From positions 20,737,329-20,801,328 of the forward strand of contig OX638369.1 of NCBI GenBank assembly GCA_951812925.1: 64,000 nt of DNA. Direction: 5' to 3'. Source of the DNA: Calliopum simillimum (lineage: Eukaryota; Arthropoda; Insecta; Diptera; Lauxaniidae). The first letter of the stretch is position 1, and the number at the start of each line of letters is the position of its first letter. Positions 32,628 through 44,949 of this stretch are shown here, piece by piece. Below the pieces are notes generated by a model. That model was not told the origin of the DNA and did not search any database. It saw nothing but the letters and a program-made list of their open reading frames with translations. Made by a program: the position numbers and the translations under genes.

Positions 32628-33459
32628 TAGCTCAAAATCTTTACTTCTTTGAGCCTTATATCGTCTTGTGGCTACTCTTGCCCAAACCAGAACTTGTGTT
32701 TTTTTTTTTTTTTTTTGATTTCTCTAGCTTCTTCCCTCAAGCTTAAGTAGCCTGATTTTGTTTTCAGCTAAAATTCTATTTTCTGCACTATTGAGAGTTT
32801 TTTTTTTAAATTTTTCCACAATTTAAATTATATTTTTTTTGTTGTTAATAGTCATGTCATGCTGTTGTTATTAAATGTTTGTTGTTGTTGTATTTGACTA
32901 TATCTCTCTGTACCCACATAAATATAAATTTGCCTCATGATAGTATATTAGTTCATTTATGTATATGTGTTAATAAATTTTTTTTTTTGCATTTTTCTTT
33001 GTATTAGTGATCATGCGTTTATGTCTAAACAGTGAATGAACTTTTCAAGGTGAAACTACAAAAAATCATAGCAACAAAAACAACAACAGCGAACGAGATA
33101 TGAACGTCAATAGCGCATAAACGCGCTTGCAAATCAGCCCAAAATGAAAAGAACTCTCTGCTGCCATAACAAAATCGAAAAAAAGGAACTAAACGCGTTT
33201 GTGGATGAAGCACAGTTAAGCTTTTGCTTACTGAGTAGCAGCTTTGTTCTAGCCTACGCACAGTATTTTGAGTGAGAGTGTCGAAGAGCCGATGAAATAA
33301 TTCATTTTCCTTAAGAAATTTTAAAATGAAGTTTGCTAGAGGCAGTTAACCAATGGTTAAGAGGCAACGCCTTGCAATATGGCGAATGCATGCATGTGGA
33401 AAGAACTCCTCAGAAAAAACAGCCCAACTTTTGATATGCGACTTATAGTTTCTAAAGTA
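32628..33459. other. No gene seen; homopolymer- and TTG-rich
   Basis: Poly-T around 32699-32718 and GTTTGTTGTTGTTGTATTTG near 32880. A block near 33340-33400 (CCAATGGTTAAGAGG...) vaguely resembles a tRNA A box but lacks a B box. Confidence 0.45.
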
Positions 33460-33592
33460 AACTGTGTAATTTTTTACACAAACTGTGTAAAAAGTGAGCC
33501 ACCCAATAAAGTATAAAAAATTTCACTCAGCAATGTACTAAATGTTTGGCTATTTTTATACACAGTTTTTGTAAAATTTCGCATAGTTTTTC
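33460..33592. mobile_element. Short ACTGTGTAA-type MITE, copy 1
   Basis: AAACTGTGTAATTTTTTACA at the left, TACACAGTTTTTGTAAAATT and TAGTTTTT at the right, with AAAAAGTGAGCCACCCAATA in between. A second copy at 49150-49290 has the same order (AAAAAGTAATCCAAACAAT, CAGCAATATGTTAA). Confidence 0.6.
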
Positions 33593-35178
33593 CAAGACTT
33601 AAATATTTGGGATATATTTCTCTTTTGTTTTTTTATTTTAGGTAAAAATGTTTGGAAAATTTTAAAATTTTCATCAGAGTACCCTCATTGTTTTGGTCAA
33701 CTTCTTATAATTTTTTTGTAGATTTTTCAATTTACAATTTTGGTAAAGAAACAAGCTGAAGCGCAGAAAAACCTCATTAATATATTATGAAGATTGGCCT
33801 TTCAAAAACAAGATCAGATGCTCATTTACCTATTGCAGAAACTATAACTGTCCATCTCCATCATCTGTTTGGATTCGCCATATATCTGACCTCAGTCCCG
33901 CTTTCATAAACATAGATTAGTTAAATGCCGTAAAGCGTTAGGATGAAACTTTTCAAGTAGCAGGAAACGGAGCCATACGAACACATCGTGGATAGGATCG
34001 CTGAAACAAAAAAAATTAATCGGCGGGAGAGTATGTAGAATGGACTAACAAGTAAGCCAACACGATAGAGGAGCTTAGTTGAGACCCCGCTTTACAAAAA
34101 AAGAGAAAAACATACACGTAAAGAAAAATCCTCTTAAAAATTTAATTTTTTTTTTTTTGGAAATTTCCTTTCAAAATGTCGGGGCAGGCGATATTCCTTT
34201 TTCATACTTTCTGACTTTTATTGACGTTTTGATATTTTTCGAGTCATCTGTGACCTTTTTTTTTGATAACTTTTTTAACGTTGTTGTTTCAATATTAATT
34301 GTATTCAGTCAAAAAGACGGAATTGCCGACTATAATTCAAACGTTTTACTTTAGAAAATATAGTTCAAAAGTAATTATCACAGCGGTTTTTTCTTTGTGA
34401 AGACTCTTGCCAATATTTTTCAAATATAGGTATTCTTGAAGGAAAAGCATCAGTTATTGGGAAACTTTTGTTTTCGTCGTCAAGTATGGGCGTATTTAGG
34501 GGGTCTACCCTTTCCCCGAAATTTCCGATTAGCTTTCAAAATGTCGCATGAGTAGCATTTTTTTCGTGAATTTAATATAAGCATAAGAATAGAGCTTTTC
34601 GGGAACACCCCACCCGAATTAAACTTTTATCTACGTCTCTGGTAAGAGGTGTTCACTCTTTTTTCATTCCCACAACTTTTTAAATGTTTTACAATTGAAA
34701 AAAAAAAAAAAAAAACAATCAGAAAAGATGCTGTAGCATTATTTTGTTGGACGACTTTAAGGATGAAGGTAGCGTATGGATTTCTGAAAGTCTTACATTC
34801 CTGAGTTCTGTATTTTATAGCTATTACTTTAGCTATGACTTTAACGGAGGCACGGTGCAAGAATTAATGTCACCCCTGTTTCGTAATCCATTTTCTATTA
34901 CTTTTCATTTTGAAAGTTTTGGGTTTTCAACGATTCATCGAATTTATCCAAAACGTTTCGAAATCAAAAGTTATTGAAACCACATTGATTACGGAACAGC
35001 CCCGGATAATTTTTAAGGAAATATACAAGCGATTAAAATAAGAAATTTTAGGAAAGTCCCAAAACAAGATTAAGACATGTAGCTTTTAAAACTTTTTGAT
35101 GATAAAATTAGAACTTTTGCAAGTGCTGTATTTACTTTATGCTGTGATTCTTAACAAATCTATGCAAAAGGTTAAATA
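33593..35178. other. No gene seen
   Basis: Unassigned AT-rich DNA. Frames at 34079-34354 and 34744-34977 are Phe/Ile-rich and not recognised. Confidence 0.5.
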
Positions 35179-35180
35179 TA

Positions 35181-36471
35181 ACAGGTGATCCAATAAGAGC
35201 TTCTTACTTTGTTTTCTAAATTAAATACTTAAAAATCAATGTATTGATGTAAATCTTTGTTTGGAATGATAGTTCGGTTCCTACAACTCAATGTTTAAAA
35301 ATTATTTCTTTCAAATGTTGCCCAAAAATAGCTCTTAAATGCTACATTCTGTTGGTTCAATTTTTGGACAACTCTTTCGAGCATATCGGACGGTATTCGT
35401 TGAATAACACGAGTTATGTGGGTTTCCAAATCCAATCGTCAATAGTTTCGGATTTGCCGGCATAAACAAGTGATTAAACATATCCCCAAAGAAAGTAATC
35501 CAATGGCGTCAAATCACATGATCATGGTGGGCAATTAACAGGAGCATTTCTTGAGATGATATTTTCATCGAACGTTACCCTCAATAAAGCGATTGTTTCT
35601 CCAGCTGTATGGCAAGTTGCGCCATCTTGTTGAAACCAGAAGTCGGCTACACTAATATCCTGAATTTTTGGCAACAAAATTCATTAATCATTGCTCTATA
35701 GCAAGCACCATTGACCGTAACACGGGCTTCATCCGAATTTTTGAAGCAATACGGTCCGTAATGCCTCCTGTCAAACCAAACAGTACATTTATTGGGATAC
35801 ATTGGAAGCTCTTGGATTGCTTCTGGTTGTTCATCGGCCCAAAAACGGCAATTTTGCTTGTTAATGTAGCCGTTCAACCAGAAATGAGCTTCGTCGCTAA
35901 ACACAATTTTTCGATAAAATAATGTATCAATTTGAAGTTGTTGTAAGGCCCATGAACCGAAATTAAAACGTGCACCAGTTGAGCTGGCTTCAATTCTTGT
36001 ACGAGCTGTATTTTATAGGCCTTCAGACTAAGATCACGCCTCAAGATACGCCACAATGATCCAAAGCCTGAGATCGGCGACGAATGGATTGTTCATGGTT
36101 TTCACAAACACTCTCTGCTACTGCAGCAATATTCTCTAAATTACGGGCTCTATGCACTCTGGTTGAATGATGTATGTCCAATTGTGTAAAATTGCTTCGA
36201 AATTTAGTGATGGTGTTACGAAAAGTGCGCTCAGTTGGACGCTCATAACGACCAAAATTTTGTTGAATAACTCTATAACATTCTCTAACTGATGACTGAT
36301 TTTGGTAGTAGGTAAGTTTCCACAATTAATAAACGTTGTTCAGGAGTAAGTCTATTCATGATTGAGTCGAATTGAATACTGAACACAAACGTCATACGGA
36401 CAAGCCATTTGACACATAACAGCTGTCAAAACAACACAGTTGGAAAAGGGACCTTGTATTGGATCACCCTT
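35181..36471 (-). mobile_element. Degenerate mariner-like element, family B copy 2
   Basis: Flanked by TA (35179-35180 and 36472-36473). The 5' end (right) reads inward AAGGGTGATCCAATACAAGG and then TCCCTTTTCCAACTG. The 3' end (left) is ACAGGTGATCCAATAAGAGC. Opposite in orientation to copy 1 at 2095-3309 but matching at both ends and throughout the coding region. Confidence 0.88.
35288..36359 (-). pseudogene. Mariner-like transposase fossil (family B, copy 2)
   Basis: It keeps a recognisable start at 36359 (MNRLTPEQRLLIVE) and the same terminal EIIFKH plus stop at 35288. Blocks in order: SSVRECYRVIQQNFGRYERP, DIHHSTRVHRARNLENIAAV, IQLVQELKP, FSDEAHFWLNGYINKQNC, WFQQDGATCHTAGETIALLR and SCDLTPLDYFLWGYV. 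All three catalytic Asp codons are present. The frame is broken by several frameshifts (near 36320, 36050, 35890 and 35760) and by in-frame stops replacing PPR and the K of GYVKS. It differs from copy 1 at many scattered sites, so both are old. Confidence 0.9.
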
Positions 36472-36473
36472 TA

Positions 36474-38087
36474 GTATGCTTGTCAAGTTCTTCTGGATGT
36501 CGGCAAGTTCGCCTGATGATATGATTGTGGTGATAATCGAAACGTAAAGAAAATCAATAAGTGGAAGTATTTTATTTCAGTTTGAAACAAAATTTTATGG
36601 CATTTAACCTAGAGCTGTAGCTCTTTGTATATTTTTGTCCACATTTTTAGAGCATTGAAGCATTGTGCATAAGTTCTTTGGACTAGCTTTATTTATATCT
36701 TACAAATGCGATTCTCAAGCTTCGCGCTGTGTAGCTTTTTTTCTAGTTTGTTCTTTTGCGTATGTGGACAATGAAATGCGTTCACAGCTATGGGTGGGGG
36801 GGATAGCGTTCAGTGAGGAAAAGAGACGCGACTTTAATTTTTTATGGAGCTTTAACTCTCGAAGTGTGTTGCACAGTGGTGCTGATGTAAGTAGGGTCTA
36901 TTTTATAAGTTTTTTCCACATCTTTTTCTTTTTAATTTATGACTTTTTATGTTGCTGCTTCTAGCATGAGTTGTTTCATTCGCTGTTGCGATCATTTATT
37001 ATTTTTGTTGTAAGGTTTTGTTTTTAATTTTTTGTATCTTTTTTTGTTCGCATGCGTTTGTAGCTTTTGCGTGTGCGTTAAAGCTTTAAGTGTTTGGATT
37101 GTTCTTTTCTATTTTTTTTTTTTTATTCTTAAACTATGCGGTTTCTTCGATTCTTTTGATTTTTGTGATTTTTTTTTTCTTTTTCATTTAGTTTTTTTGT
37201 ATATTTTGGTGTTCTTTTCATATATATATGTATATTTTGTTATTAATTAACTTTGTTTTTGTGCGTTTCAGCGTTGTATCTATGAGTATGTTTGGATTCA
37301 TTTCGAATGCAGGGTGGAATGATCGTTTGTTTCGACACAATTCAAGGTTATTCAAATTTAGAAGATTTTTATGCAAAGCATTAAGTTTTTGTTTTTGTTT
37401 TTAGTTTGGACATTAACATTTTGATGAACACGCATCGTTTGTTACAAATATATATGGAACTTGTGCGTTTTGTATCTCTAGTATTCGTATTCATATGCGC
37501 GTATCTATGGGATACATAGATATGCGTAGAGTTTTAGTTGTTGCGGCTGCTTTTGCTGTGATTAATGTGTTTCTTTTTTTCCCAAGTTTTTTTCTTTTGC
37601 TAAAAAGTCGCATTGCCAGTTTTTTTTTTTTTTAATTTTAAAATTTTTTTTTCAATTTTTTTATTTTATAATTTTTGTCACAGGTTCTTTGTGCTTCCAC
37701 TCTTTTTTGTGCTTTTTCGCTTGTATTATGTAACCATACGCATGAGGCATTTTTTTGTAGCTTCTATTTGAAATTTTTAATTAATTTATTTAATTTTGAG
37801 ATATTATGTTTTATGTCCTTCTTTAAAGCCTAAAGTGTATGCATAGCTAATGAGCTTCATTAATATGTTTTAATGATTGTAATTTTTTTCATTTCATTTG
37901 CATAAATTTTAATTAGACGGATTACTAAATGTATGAATTTACTTTACTTAATTAACGCCAATAGTTAAATTAACAATCAATTAAAGAAATTAAAATCAGC
38001 ATGCGTATTTGAACAGTTTAGAAATGGTAAAAAAACTTATCTAATATAATAATTTTATGCGAAAAGTAAGTTCTATTTTTGAATATA
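36474..38087. other. T-rich stretch, no gene
   Basis: Strongly strand-asymmetric: long T-rich runs on the plus strand over about 36930-37720, with few A-rich runs. Phe-rich frames (36665-36964, 37032-37250) follow from this. No recognisable element ends. Confidence 0.55.
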
Positions 38088-38353
38088 TATGAGCCGTTTA
38101 TTTTGAAAGTGACCTAAGTTCATTTCGGGGCAAAAGTAATGTCAGTCACATTATTTGCCGTAATATAATAGGTTTTTTGCCCGATACTATGTTTAAACAT
38201 AACGCCATTAATTTCACATAATGTATTAAGCTTTCTGTAAAAACAGAACTCAATTTTATTTGTTCTGAACAAAATGCCAGCTGATTCATATTATGACATT
38301 ACTTTTGCTCCGAAATGGACTAAGGCCATTTTCAAAATAAACGGCTCATATAT
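38088..38353. mobile_element. MITE family with GCAAAAGTAATGTCA block, copy 2
   Basis: The inverted ends ATATGAGCCGTTTATTTTGA and its complement are followed inward by CATTTCGGGGCAAAAGTAAT on the left. The right side has the inverted match ATTATGACATTACTTTTGCT. The internal block resembles copies at 7383-7650 and 47943-48189, but the outermost bases differ. Confidence 0.75.
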
Positions 38354-39714
38354 CTGCATATCGCTGAGTCTATTGTAAACTATCTAATCTCGTTTTTCCA
38401 ATTTGAGACTTATTTTGAAAATAAGGTTCTATCTCATGAGTTTTTCGCCCATTTCCCGATGTCTTTGGAATTTTGCGTCCATTTGTTTTAAAATAGGGGT
38501 CGGGAAATCCTTTGATAGCTTAGCAAAATTTTCTCCAACTTTTCTTTATTGATTGGTGCAATACAAAATTTTTAAAAAATTGGGCGCAAAAATACCAAAA
38601 CCGATCTGGATATGGATGGTGATCAATCATTTTGTAGAAGACTTGTTTTGCGCTAAATTTATGTGAGAGCCATGGACATTTTTTTTTTCTAAAAAGGATC
38701 GTGACTATTTTTTTAACTTTATTTTGTGCTTTGATTAACACCCAAAAAAAAAATTCAGTGTAGTGAATATAACTTCCATTGCTGAAAAAATACAAGGCAT
38801 ACAAAAAATCAATATTTCCTATATAAATCATAAGAATATTGACGGTATGACAAAATTTCAAAAAAAAAAAAAAATAATCAAAATCGGCGCTGTTATTGAA
38901 GCAGTGCATAGGACCATATTTTTTTTAAAGTGGGCGGTCCCACGCCCCTAAATGAAAAAAAAAAACGCTCTCACGGCTAAATCACTGCATCGATTTTTAT
39001 GATATTTGGCATGGAGATAGGGTTAGCACTAAGGACCATTATGTTTTCAGTGGGCGAAGCCACGCACTAAATGGTATAATACGTTATCAGTGCTAAACTG
39101 CTGAACCGATTTTATGGAATTCAGTATTGAGATAGGCTTAAAACTAAGGCAGGCTAACTAAAGGTTGATAATTTTTAGAGTGAGGTGCCACGCCCTTAAA
39201 TAGAACACACGGTTTCACGGCGAAGCTGCTGGATTCATTTTAATATCACTTAGAACAACGGTAGGCCTAACGCTTAGGATAGAAATAAAAAATCAAAAAG
39301 GATATTAAAATAATTTGTTTCAAAGTGAGCAGTTCCAAGCTTGTAAAAAGAAAATATGCAGTTATTGTTAGTATTTATATTTCAACAGTCTCTTTAAATT
39401 CAAATTGAAGTGGTCGAATATCGGCCGTAAGGCGAACTTAAGTGTATATAATTGGGCCCATTTTTCAACCATTCACGATCGCCATCTGCCTATTAAATGT
39501 CATCAAAATAGCTTTACACTTTAAGACGTTATGTCTCACAAAATTATGAATTTTAATGTGTAAACACCTTCTTTGAAGAGTAGAGGTTGGTTAAAATCCC
39601 TTTTCTTGGTATTTCTTATCACTATAGAACTTTTTGGTCTATGAGTGGCTATTAAGCGGCCACTTAAACCTAACCTTAAATGGACTTAAGTCGATAGTAT
39701 AAGAAATTCGTTTA
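38354..39714. repeat. Degenerate GCCACGCC modules; otherwise unassigned
   Basis: Between about 38930 and 39240 three units of roughly 115 bp repeat: GTGGGCGGTCCCACGCCCCT, GTGGGCGAAGCCACGCACTA, GAGGTGCCACGCCCTTAAAT. Each is followed by CACGGCTAAATC-CTGCATCGATTT or a decayed form and then GAGATAGG. The 129-aa minus-strand frame at 38520-38909 is not recognised. Confidence 0.5.
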
Positions 39715-39836
39715 GTTTAGTTCCTTAATACGGACATCTGATCAGTTCTTCATCAGGATTTGATATCAAAAATCTTAATGCGTTGTTTAAATCAGTATCA
39801 CATCAAATTTGCAGAGCTAAATCTTAGTAAGGAATT
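39715..39836. repeat. Left fragment of a TCGGGT-ended element, copy A
   Basis: Matches 42645-42752 (CCTTAATACGGACATCTGAT, CAGTATCACATCAAATTTGC). The match resumes at about 40843, so about 1 kb including mini-me-like copy 4 interrupts it. Confidence 0.7.
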
Positions 39837-40037
39837 TAATTCATCCTGCGCCCATAGGACCAAATTTGCTTCGCTTTTTGAAAAATTTTTAAATTTGCTA
39901 CTCTGCTCCGTACCAGCTATTATCTGCTACTATTTACTGCAGGATTGTCTGTCTTCTATTTTAAAACTTGTCGAAGCATTTTCTTTTGATCAAAATACAA
40001 TTGAAGTTTAAATGTCGAATTTAGACCATTTTTTTAT

Positions 40038-40773
40038 ATTTTTATACCCTACACGCAGGGTATATTCACTTTGTCCTTCCGTTTGTAACGCAAAGAAGGA
40101 GGCGTGGCAAGTATAGGTGCATATATTTTTGATCAGCGTCACCTCCTGAGTCGATATGGCCATGTCCGTCTGTCTGGCTGGATGGCAGGCTGGCTGGCTG
40201 GTTGGCTGTCCGTCTGAGTTAACTCGAGGGATTGAAAATGAGCAAAATCGGTCAATGGACACGCGTACCGCCCATACAAAAAATATATATATGCAAAATG
40301 CAACTTTTTCACGAAAATGCAATCACAATAAACATAAATACTAGGAATGGTTAGCGCAAGCTCTGGGCAAAAACTAAGCGAATTCGAACAAGAGGGCGTG
40401 GTGCCTTTCACATAAACAAAAGTCTCAAAATGCCATACTGAAAGAGTTTTTTGAGATAATCCAAATTAATTTCACTTAAACACTAAGAACTATAAACGCA
40501 AGCTCTGAGGAAACCTGGATGAATTCGGACGAGAGGACTTGGCACCTCCGATATAAGTAAGCAAATTTGCAAAACGCTATACTAAAAACGTTTTTTGAGA
40601 CAATTAAATTGCGCACAGATACTAAGAACTATAAATGCAAGCTTTGAGCAAAAACTAGGTGAACTTAGACAAGAGGGCGTGTCACCTTCCATACAAGCAA
40701 AATTTTTAAAATACTGCAGTGAAGGGTATTTAATGTTTGGCTAGGCCAAAGGTAACACCATTACTAGTTTTCT
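40038..40773 (-). mobile_element. Mini-me/INE-1-like element, copy 4 (three modules)
   Basis: On the minus strand: the 5' end ACTAGTAATGGTGTTACCTT with TTGGCCTAGCCAAAC, then three modules (about 40673, 40531, 40392). Next comes the 3' region with the GTTAACTCAGACGGACAGCC leader, the GCCA/CAGC tract (about 40163-40210), the core GACTCAGGAGGTGACGCTGA at about 40135-40154, and the terminus TACCCTGCGTGTAGGGTATA at 40042-40066. A well preserved copy. Confidence 0.85.
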
Positions 40774-40842
40774 TTCCATTTGCTTCGCTGTGAACCTTTC
40801 GGAGTTCTTACCCCGAATTCATCTTATCCAGTCCTTTTGTAA

Positions 40843-41180
40843 TAAATATTCCATATCAAAACGACCCCAGAAAGTTTTCTCAAATACATTTTTTTTAGCG
40901 TTTTGTAGCCGGACGAAATTAAAATTAATTTATATGGATATGATCCCATCCTCAATAATAAATGTATTAACTTTTCTGACTAAGACCTGAAATATCCTGA
41001 TTTTTTCCTGAAAACTTTATGGGGTCCGGATCGGATCTGCTCAAACGGATCAGGTCCGTTTCATATGAGGTGTGGCGCTTATTCGTCATTGTCGGATCAG
41101 AAGCCTGCCTCGTTTCTGATCATTCTCCAGGCAAGCCTGATCCGAATCGGATCTCAACCTGAACTTTTTTCTAGTCGGGT
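40843..41180. repeat. Right fragment of a TCGGGT-ended element, copy A
   Basis: Resumes the match to copy B with CATATCAAAACGACCCCAGA, GCGTTTTGTAGCCGGACGAA, GAAAACTTTATGGGGTCCGG, CAGGCAAGCCTGATCCGAAT and the terminus TTTTTTCTAGTCGGGT at 41180. Confidence 0.8.
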
Positions 41181-42583
41181 AACTACAGTACTAGTCCGGG
41201 ATAAGCATTCTCCTTGGAAGATGATCAATTAAAAGGTATTGAGACATCTTATATCACTATCACTTTGAGTGAAAACTTGTTCAGTGAACTTTTTACAACA
41301 ACACGATCACTTGTATCTAATTTAGTGGGTGTGTTCGACTAAAACTATTTTCTGAATGAAATGAGTAATCGGTGTGCTCAAAAAGAAATCCAAACAATAA
41401 CAGATGATGATAACAAAAACATTTTTTCTTCTTTATTTTTATTAATACATATACGTAAAAATAGTTTGCGAAAAAAGTAGTGCAAAATTTAATTGCCTAT
41501 GACGTGAAACATAGTGCGAAATTAATTGACCTTGACAAAGGTTCTGTTGTGCTTCGTTCTTTTATTGTTGTTGTTGTTACACTACTAATGTGGTTTGCGA
41601 TATTTTTCATTTATGAATTTTTCCCCACAGCGCGTACGCGCAAAATTTAAAATTTTTATAGTTTTTTTTTTCATACATAGTTTTTGTGGTTATTTAGAAT
41701 GTGAGACACGCACGTTCGACCGCAAAAAAAAAAAATAAAATAAAAAAATTATAAATAAATATAAAAACAGTAACAAGAATGAAAACTATGGCTGAAATAA
41801 AAGTAAAAACATTAAAAACAAAGCCAAAATAGTAGTAGCAGTAGCAGATAAAAGATACATAAAAATTAAAAAGTGAAAAAAGAAAGATATGGCAAAACAT
41901 TAAATGAAATATGTAGGTAAAATGAAAGTAAAAACTAAAATGAACTAAAAACTTTAAAAATAAAAACGATAGATAACACATTTTTTGGCACTTTAGCAGA
42001 AATATTTGTTGTTACCATTGAGTGTTGCTGTTGTTTTTTAGCTAAAGATGTTGTGACATAGCCAATATATTTATTTTATGATTGACATAGTTTCTTAAAT
42101 TAGTTCTGTCTTAATTAATAGCGCTAAGCAATTTGTTTATTTAGTCTTTTGAAGATGTGATGGCAGATATTTGTTTTTGCAAAAAATAAATAAATATCAC
42201 TTATGTGTTATTAATATTTGTATATCATTTATTAATAACATCTGTGAGAACAATATTTCCTCGTTTCCAAAGAGAATTTAATAAGATTGTATCTTGGATC
42301 AATAGGGTTTTAAATTAGAACTTTACAATTTTAAATGCACTTTCAAGTTCAGGTTTACTTTTTATACACTCCGAATTCAACCCCAGAAGATGAGGAAGGA
42401 TCTTCCTCGAAATATTGGAAATAATATTTAAATAAAAACTACGACCTGTAGCCAAACTAAACAGTTTTTTACTTTATATAAAAAGTTTACAAATTTTTCT
42501 TACATTTTTTATTATAAACGGTAATATGTCAATTTCAGAATCATTTACATAGTAAAGTCAATTGTTACAATCCAATACGCATT
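41181..42583. other. No gene seen
   Basis: AT-rich unassigned DNA including A-rich 41720-41980. The Phe-rich 95-aa minus-strand frame there is a composition artefact. Confidence 0.5.
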
Positions 42584-42586
42584 ACT

Positions 42587-43099
42587 ACCCGACAAGAAAT
42601 TAGTTTAGGAATTCCGGATTAGGATCAAATTTGGATCAGGTATTCCTTAATACGGCTATCTGATCAGTTCCTCATCAGGATCTGATACAAAAAATCTTAA
42701 TACGGTCCAAGTGCGTTTTTTAAATCAGTATCGCATCAAATTTGCAGAACTAAATAAATATTTCATATCAAAACGACCACAGAAAGTTTTCTCAGGCACA
42801 TTTTAGCTGGTTATCATGTTTATATCATAATAAATGCTAAAAAATGTTTTAGGAAAGCGTTTTGTGGCCGGACGAAACTAAAATTAATTTATATGGATGT
42901 GGTCTGATCCTCAATAATAAATACATATATTACTTTTGTAATGCGGACTTGAAATATTCTGATCTGTTCCTGAAAACTTTATGGGATCCGGATCAGGTCC
43001 GTTTCATATCAGGTGTGACGTTTCTGACTCGTTCCTGATCATTCTTCAGGCAAGCCTGATCCAAGTCGGATCTCAACCTGAACTTTTTTCTAGTCGGGT
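42587..43099. mobile_element. Inverted-terminus element, copy B, with ACT target duplication
   Basis: The termini ACCCGACAAGAAAT and (complement) ACCCGACTAGAAAA are flanked by ACT on both sides (42584-42586 and 43100-43102), a likely 3-bp target duplication. The body has many GGATCAGG/CCTGATCC and CTGATCA motifs. There is no coding frame. 513 bp. Copy A is split at 39715-39836 and 40843-41180. Confidence 0.75.
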
Positions 43100-43102
43100 A
43101 CT

Positions 43103-43797
43103 TTCCGGGCGAAAAAAACACAGATTTTAGATTGACTTTGAAAATAATGGTAAATATTTTTTTGTAAATAATGTTCTACTCATTTTGGAGTCATTTTAAA
43201 ATGACATTATTTTTTTTATGCAAATTGATCGTACAACAATTAACAAATTTTAAAGATAAGTTTTTTTTTACGGACATTTTCCAGTTTATTTTTTTAGCTA
43301 AAGACCAAACCCCAATTTGGGCCAAGATTGGATAGTTTGCAATGCATTTTTATATCAAAAGATTCAACTGAAAAGCTGAAAGCAAACAATGAACTTACAG
43401 AAAACTAGGGGAAAAACTGACTACGATAGGAAAATGATAAACATAAGTTTTGGAAACATTCAAAACCCCTAAGAAGACTAAGGTCTATTTTAAAAGGTCG
43501 AAGAAAAATTTGTTTTAATAGTGGTTCCCTCGACACCAATTGATTGGGAAAGGTTGAAGAAAAATTTTGGATCAAGGGTGTACTCGAACACTTTTTTAAG
43601 TCTTGGGTACATTTTTATTAAAAAATTTCATTACAAGAATCGATAGGGAAAGGCCGAAGAAAAGTTTTAAAAACTATCAGGGGTGCTCTTCTAGTAGTCT
43701 ATTGATTAGGTCATTTTAAAGGAAGTACATAAGACGTTCATGAGTTTTTATCACAGAAATCGGTAAATGGGTCATTTAAGAAGAAAAATCCGCGGCG
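43103..43797. other. No gene; weak tandem pattern
   Basis: Around 43480-43700 a decayed unit (GGGAAAGG-YGAAGAAAAATTT followed by a GGGTGY-CT stretch) recurs at intervals of roughly 110-130 bp. Nothing else is recognised. Confidence 0.4.
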
Positions 43798-44345
43798 TGC
43801 TATTAAATTGGAGAGTGCAAATCGGGGGGGAACCCTTTACAGTTTTTTCAATATATCTAGCAAACAAAGCTAAATTTCGATACTTTATCTAGAAAACTTT
43901 TTGTAATTAAATTAAATTTGTTATCGAAATAATTTATTCAAAAAATTTAAAAAAAAATTTCTTATACCAAAAATTTTGAAACAAAAAAAAAAAACAAAAA
44001 CCAAAAAAAATAAAAAATTTCGAATTCTTGTGTTTTTTTACGCTTTTGCCAATTACTTTTTTAGGGTCAAAGGAAAAGACATATTTCAATATAAAAAAAA
44101 GATGAAATTTCCTTTAAAATGATTTACCAAAAAAAATTCTTAGGTTGAAAATTGACCGAAATATGGCCAATCGAACATGGAAATTTTTTTTATGCAGTCG
44201 GAAAAACGGTTTTTACTCAAAACCAAAGCATCTTATGAAAAAAGTGAATAAGTCAAAAAATACTTACAGTCTTTCGGGGAATACGTGAAAATTTTTTTCA
44301 GAATTTTTTAAAACTTTTTTAATTTTTACATTTTTTCATTGAACT
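43798..44345. repeat. Single arm of the 14498-15542 foldback family
   Basis: Follows the same order as the arms of that element: TTAAATTGGAGAGTGCAAAT, ACAGTTTTTTCAATATATCT, GAACAAAGC-like, AACTTTTTGTAATT, GGTTGAAAATTGACCGAAAT, ATGGCCAATCGAACATGGAA, AACCAAAGCATCTTATGA. The opposite arm is absent. Confidence 0.75.
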
Positions 44346-44949
44346 GTCTCAAACACTTTCAGAGGTATGACGATTAATATTATGTCGGGGACGTGGCTTT
44401 GCTAATTTTTCTACCTTATGACCTTCCTCTAATCGATACACATATGATTTGATAATTTCATTAAAATCAGGTGAATAAATTCCGAGCCCTAAAGGCCAGA
44501 CGGAGAAACAAAATCTCATTTGTAAATAATACTAAGGTTACCTAGAAAAATTGGTATTACACGTACTCGCAAAATTCAAAAAATTCTGAACGGATCTAAG
44601 TTAAGATAAACTCACAAAACATTGGTTTATTAATTTCTGTTTAAGTTTGTTTAACTAAACCTAACTAAAATTTTAAAATCTTACATAAAGTTAAAATTTA
44701 CTAGCTTTACACAATCACAATACAGCAAAAAGATTGATGATAGAGTATATGGATTTGTATTCATTCCAATTTGGTTTGAATTTTACACCCAAAGTTTATA
44801 CTTTATCCTCAAACTTTTTGCTGTGCCCTTGAAACTCTGTAGCCTAAACTGATCTCGAAAACAAATTTTCAATTACGTTACACAAAAATGACTTTGAGTG
44901 AGCTCTGTCAAATGGTATTTAATATTTTGGACAAACAAAATGCACAGTC
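44346..44949. other. No gene seen
   Basis: AT-rich unassigned DNA. Confidence 0.5.

Noticed and set aside
33335..33400. tRNA-like stretch with CCAATGGTTAAGAGG
   Set aside because: Only a loose A box; no B box or T-run at the right distance.
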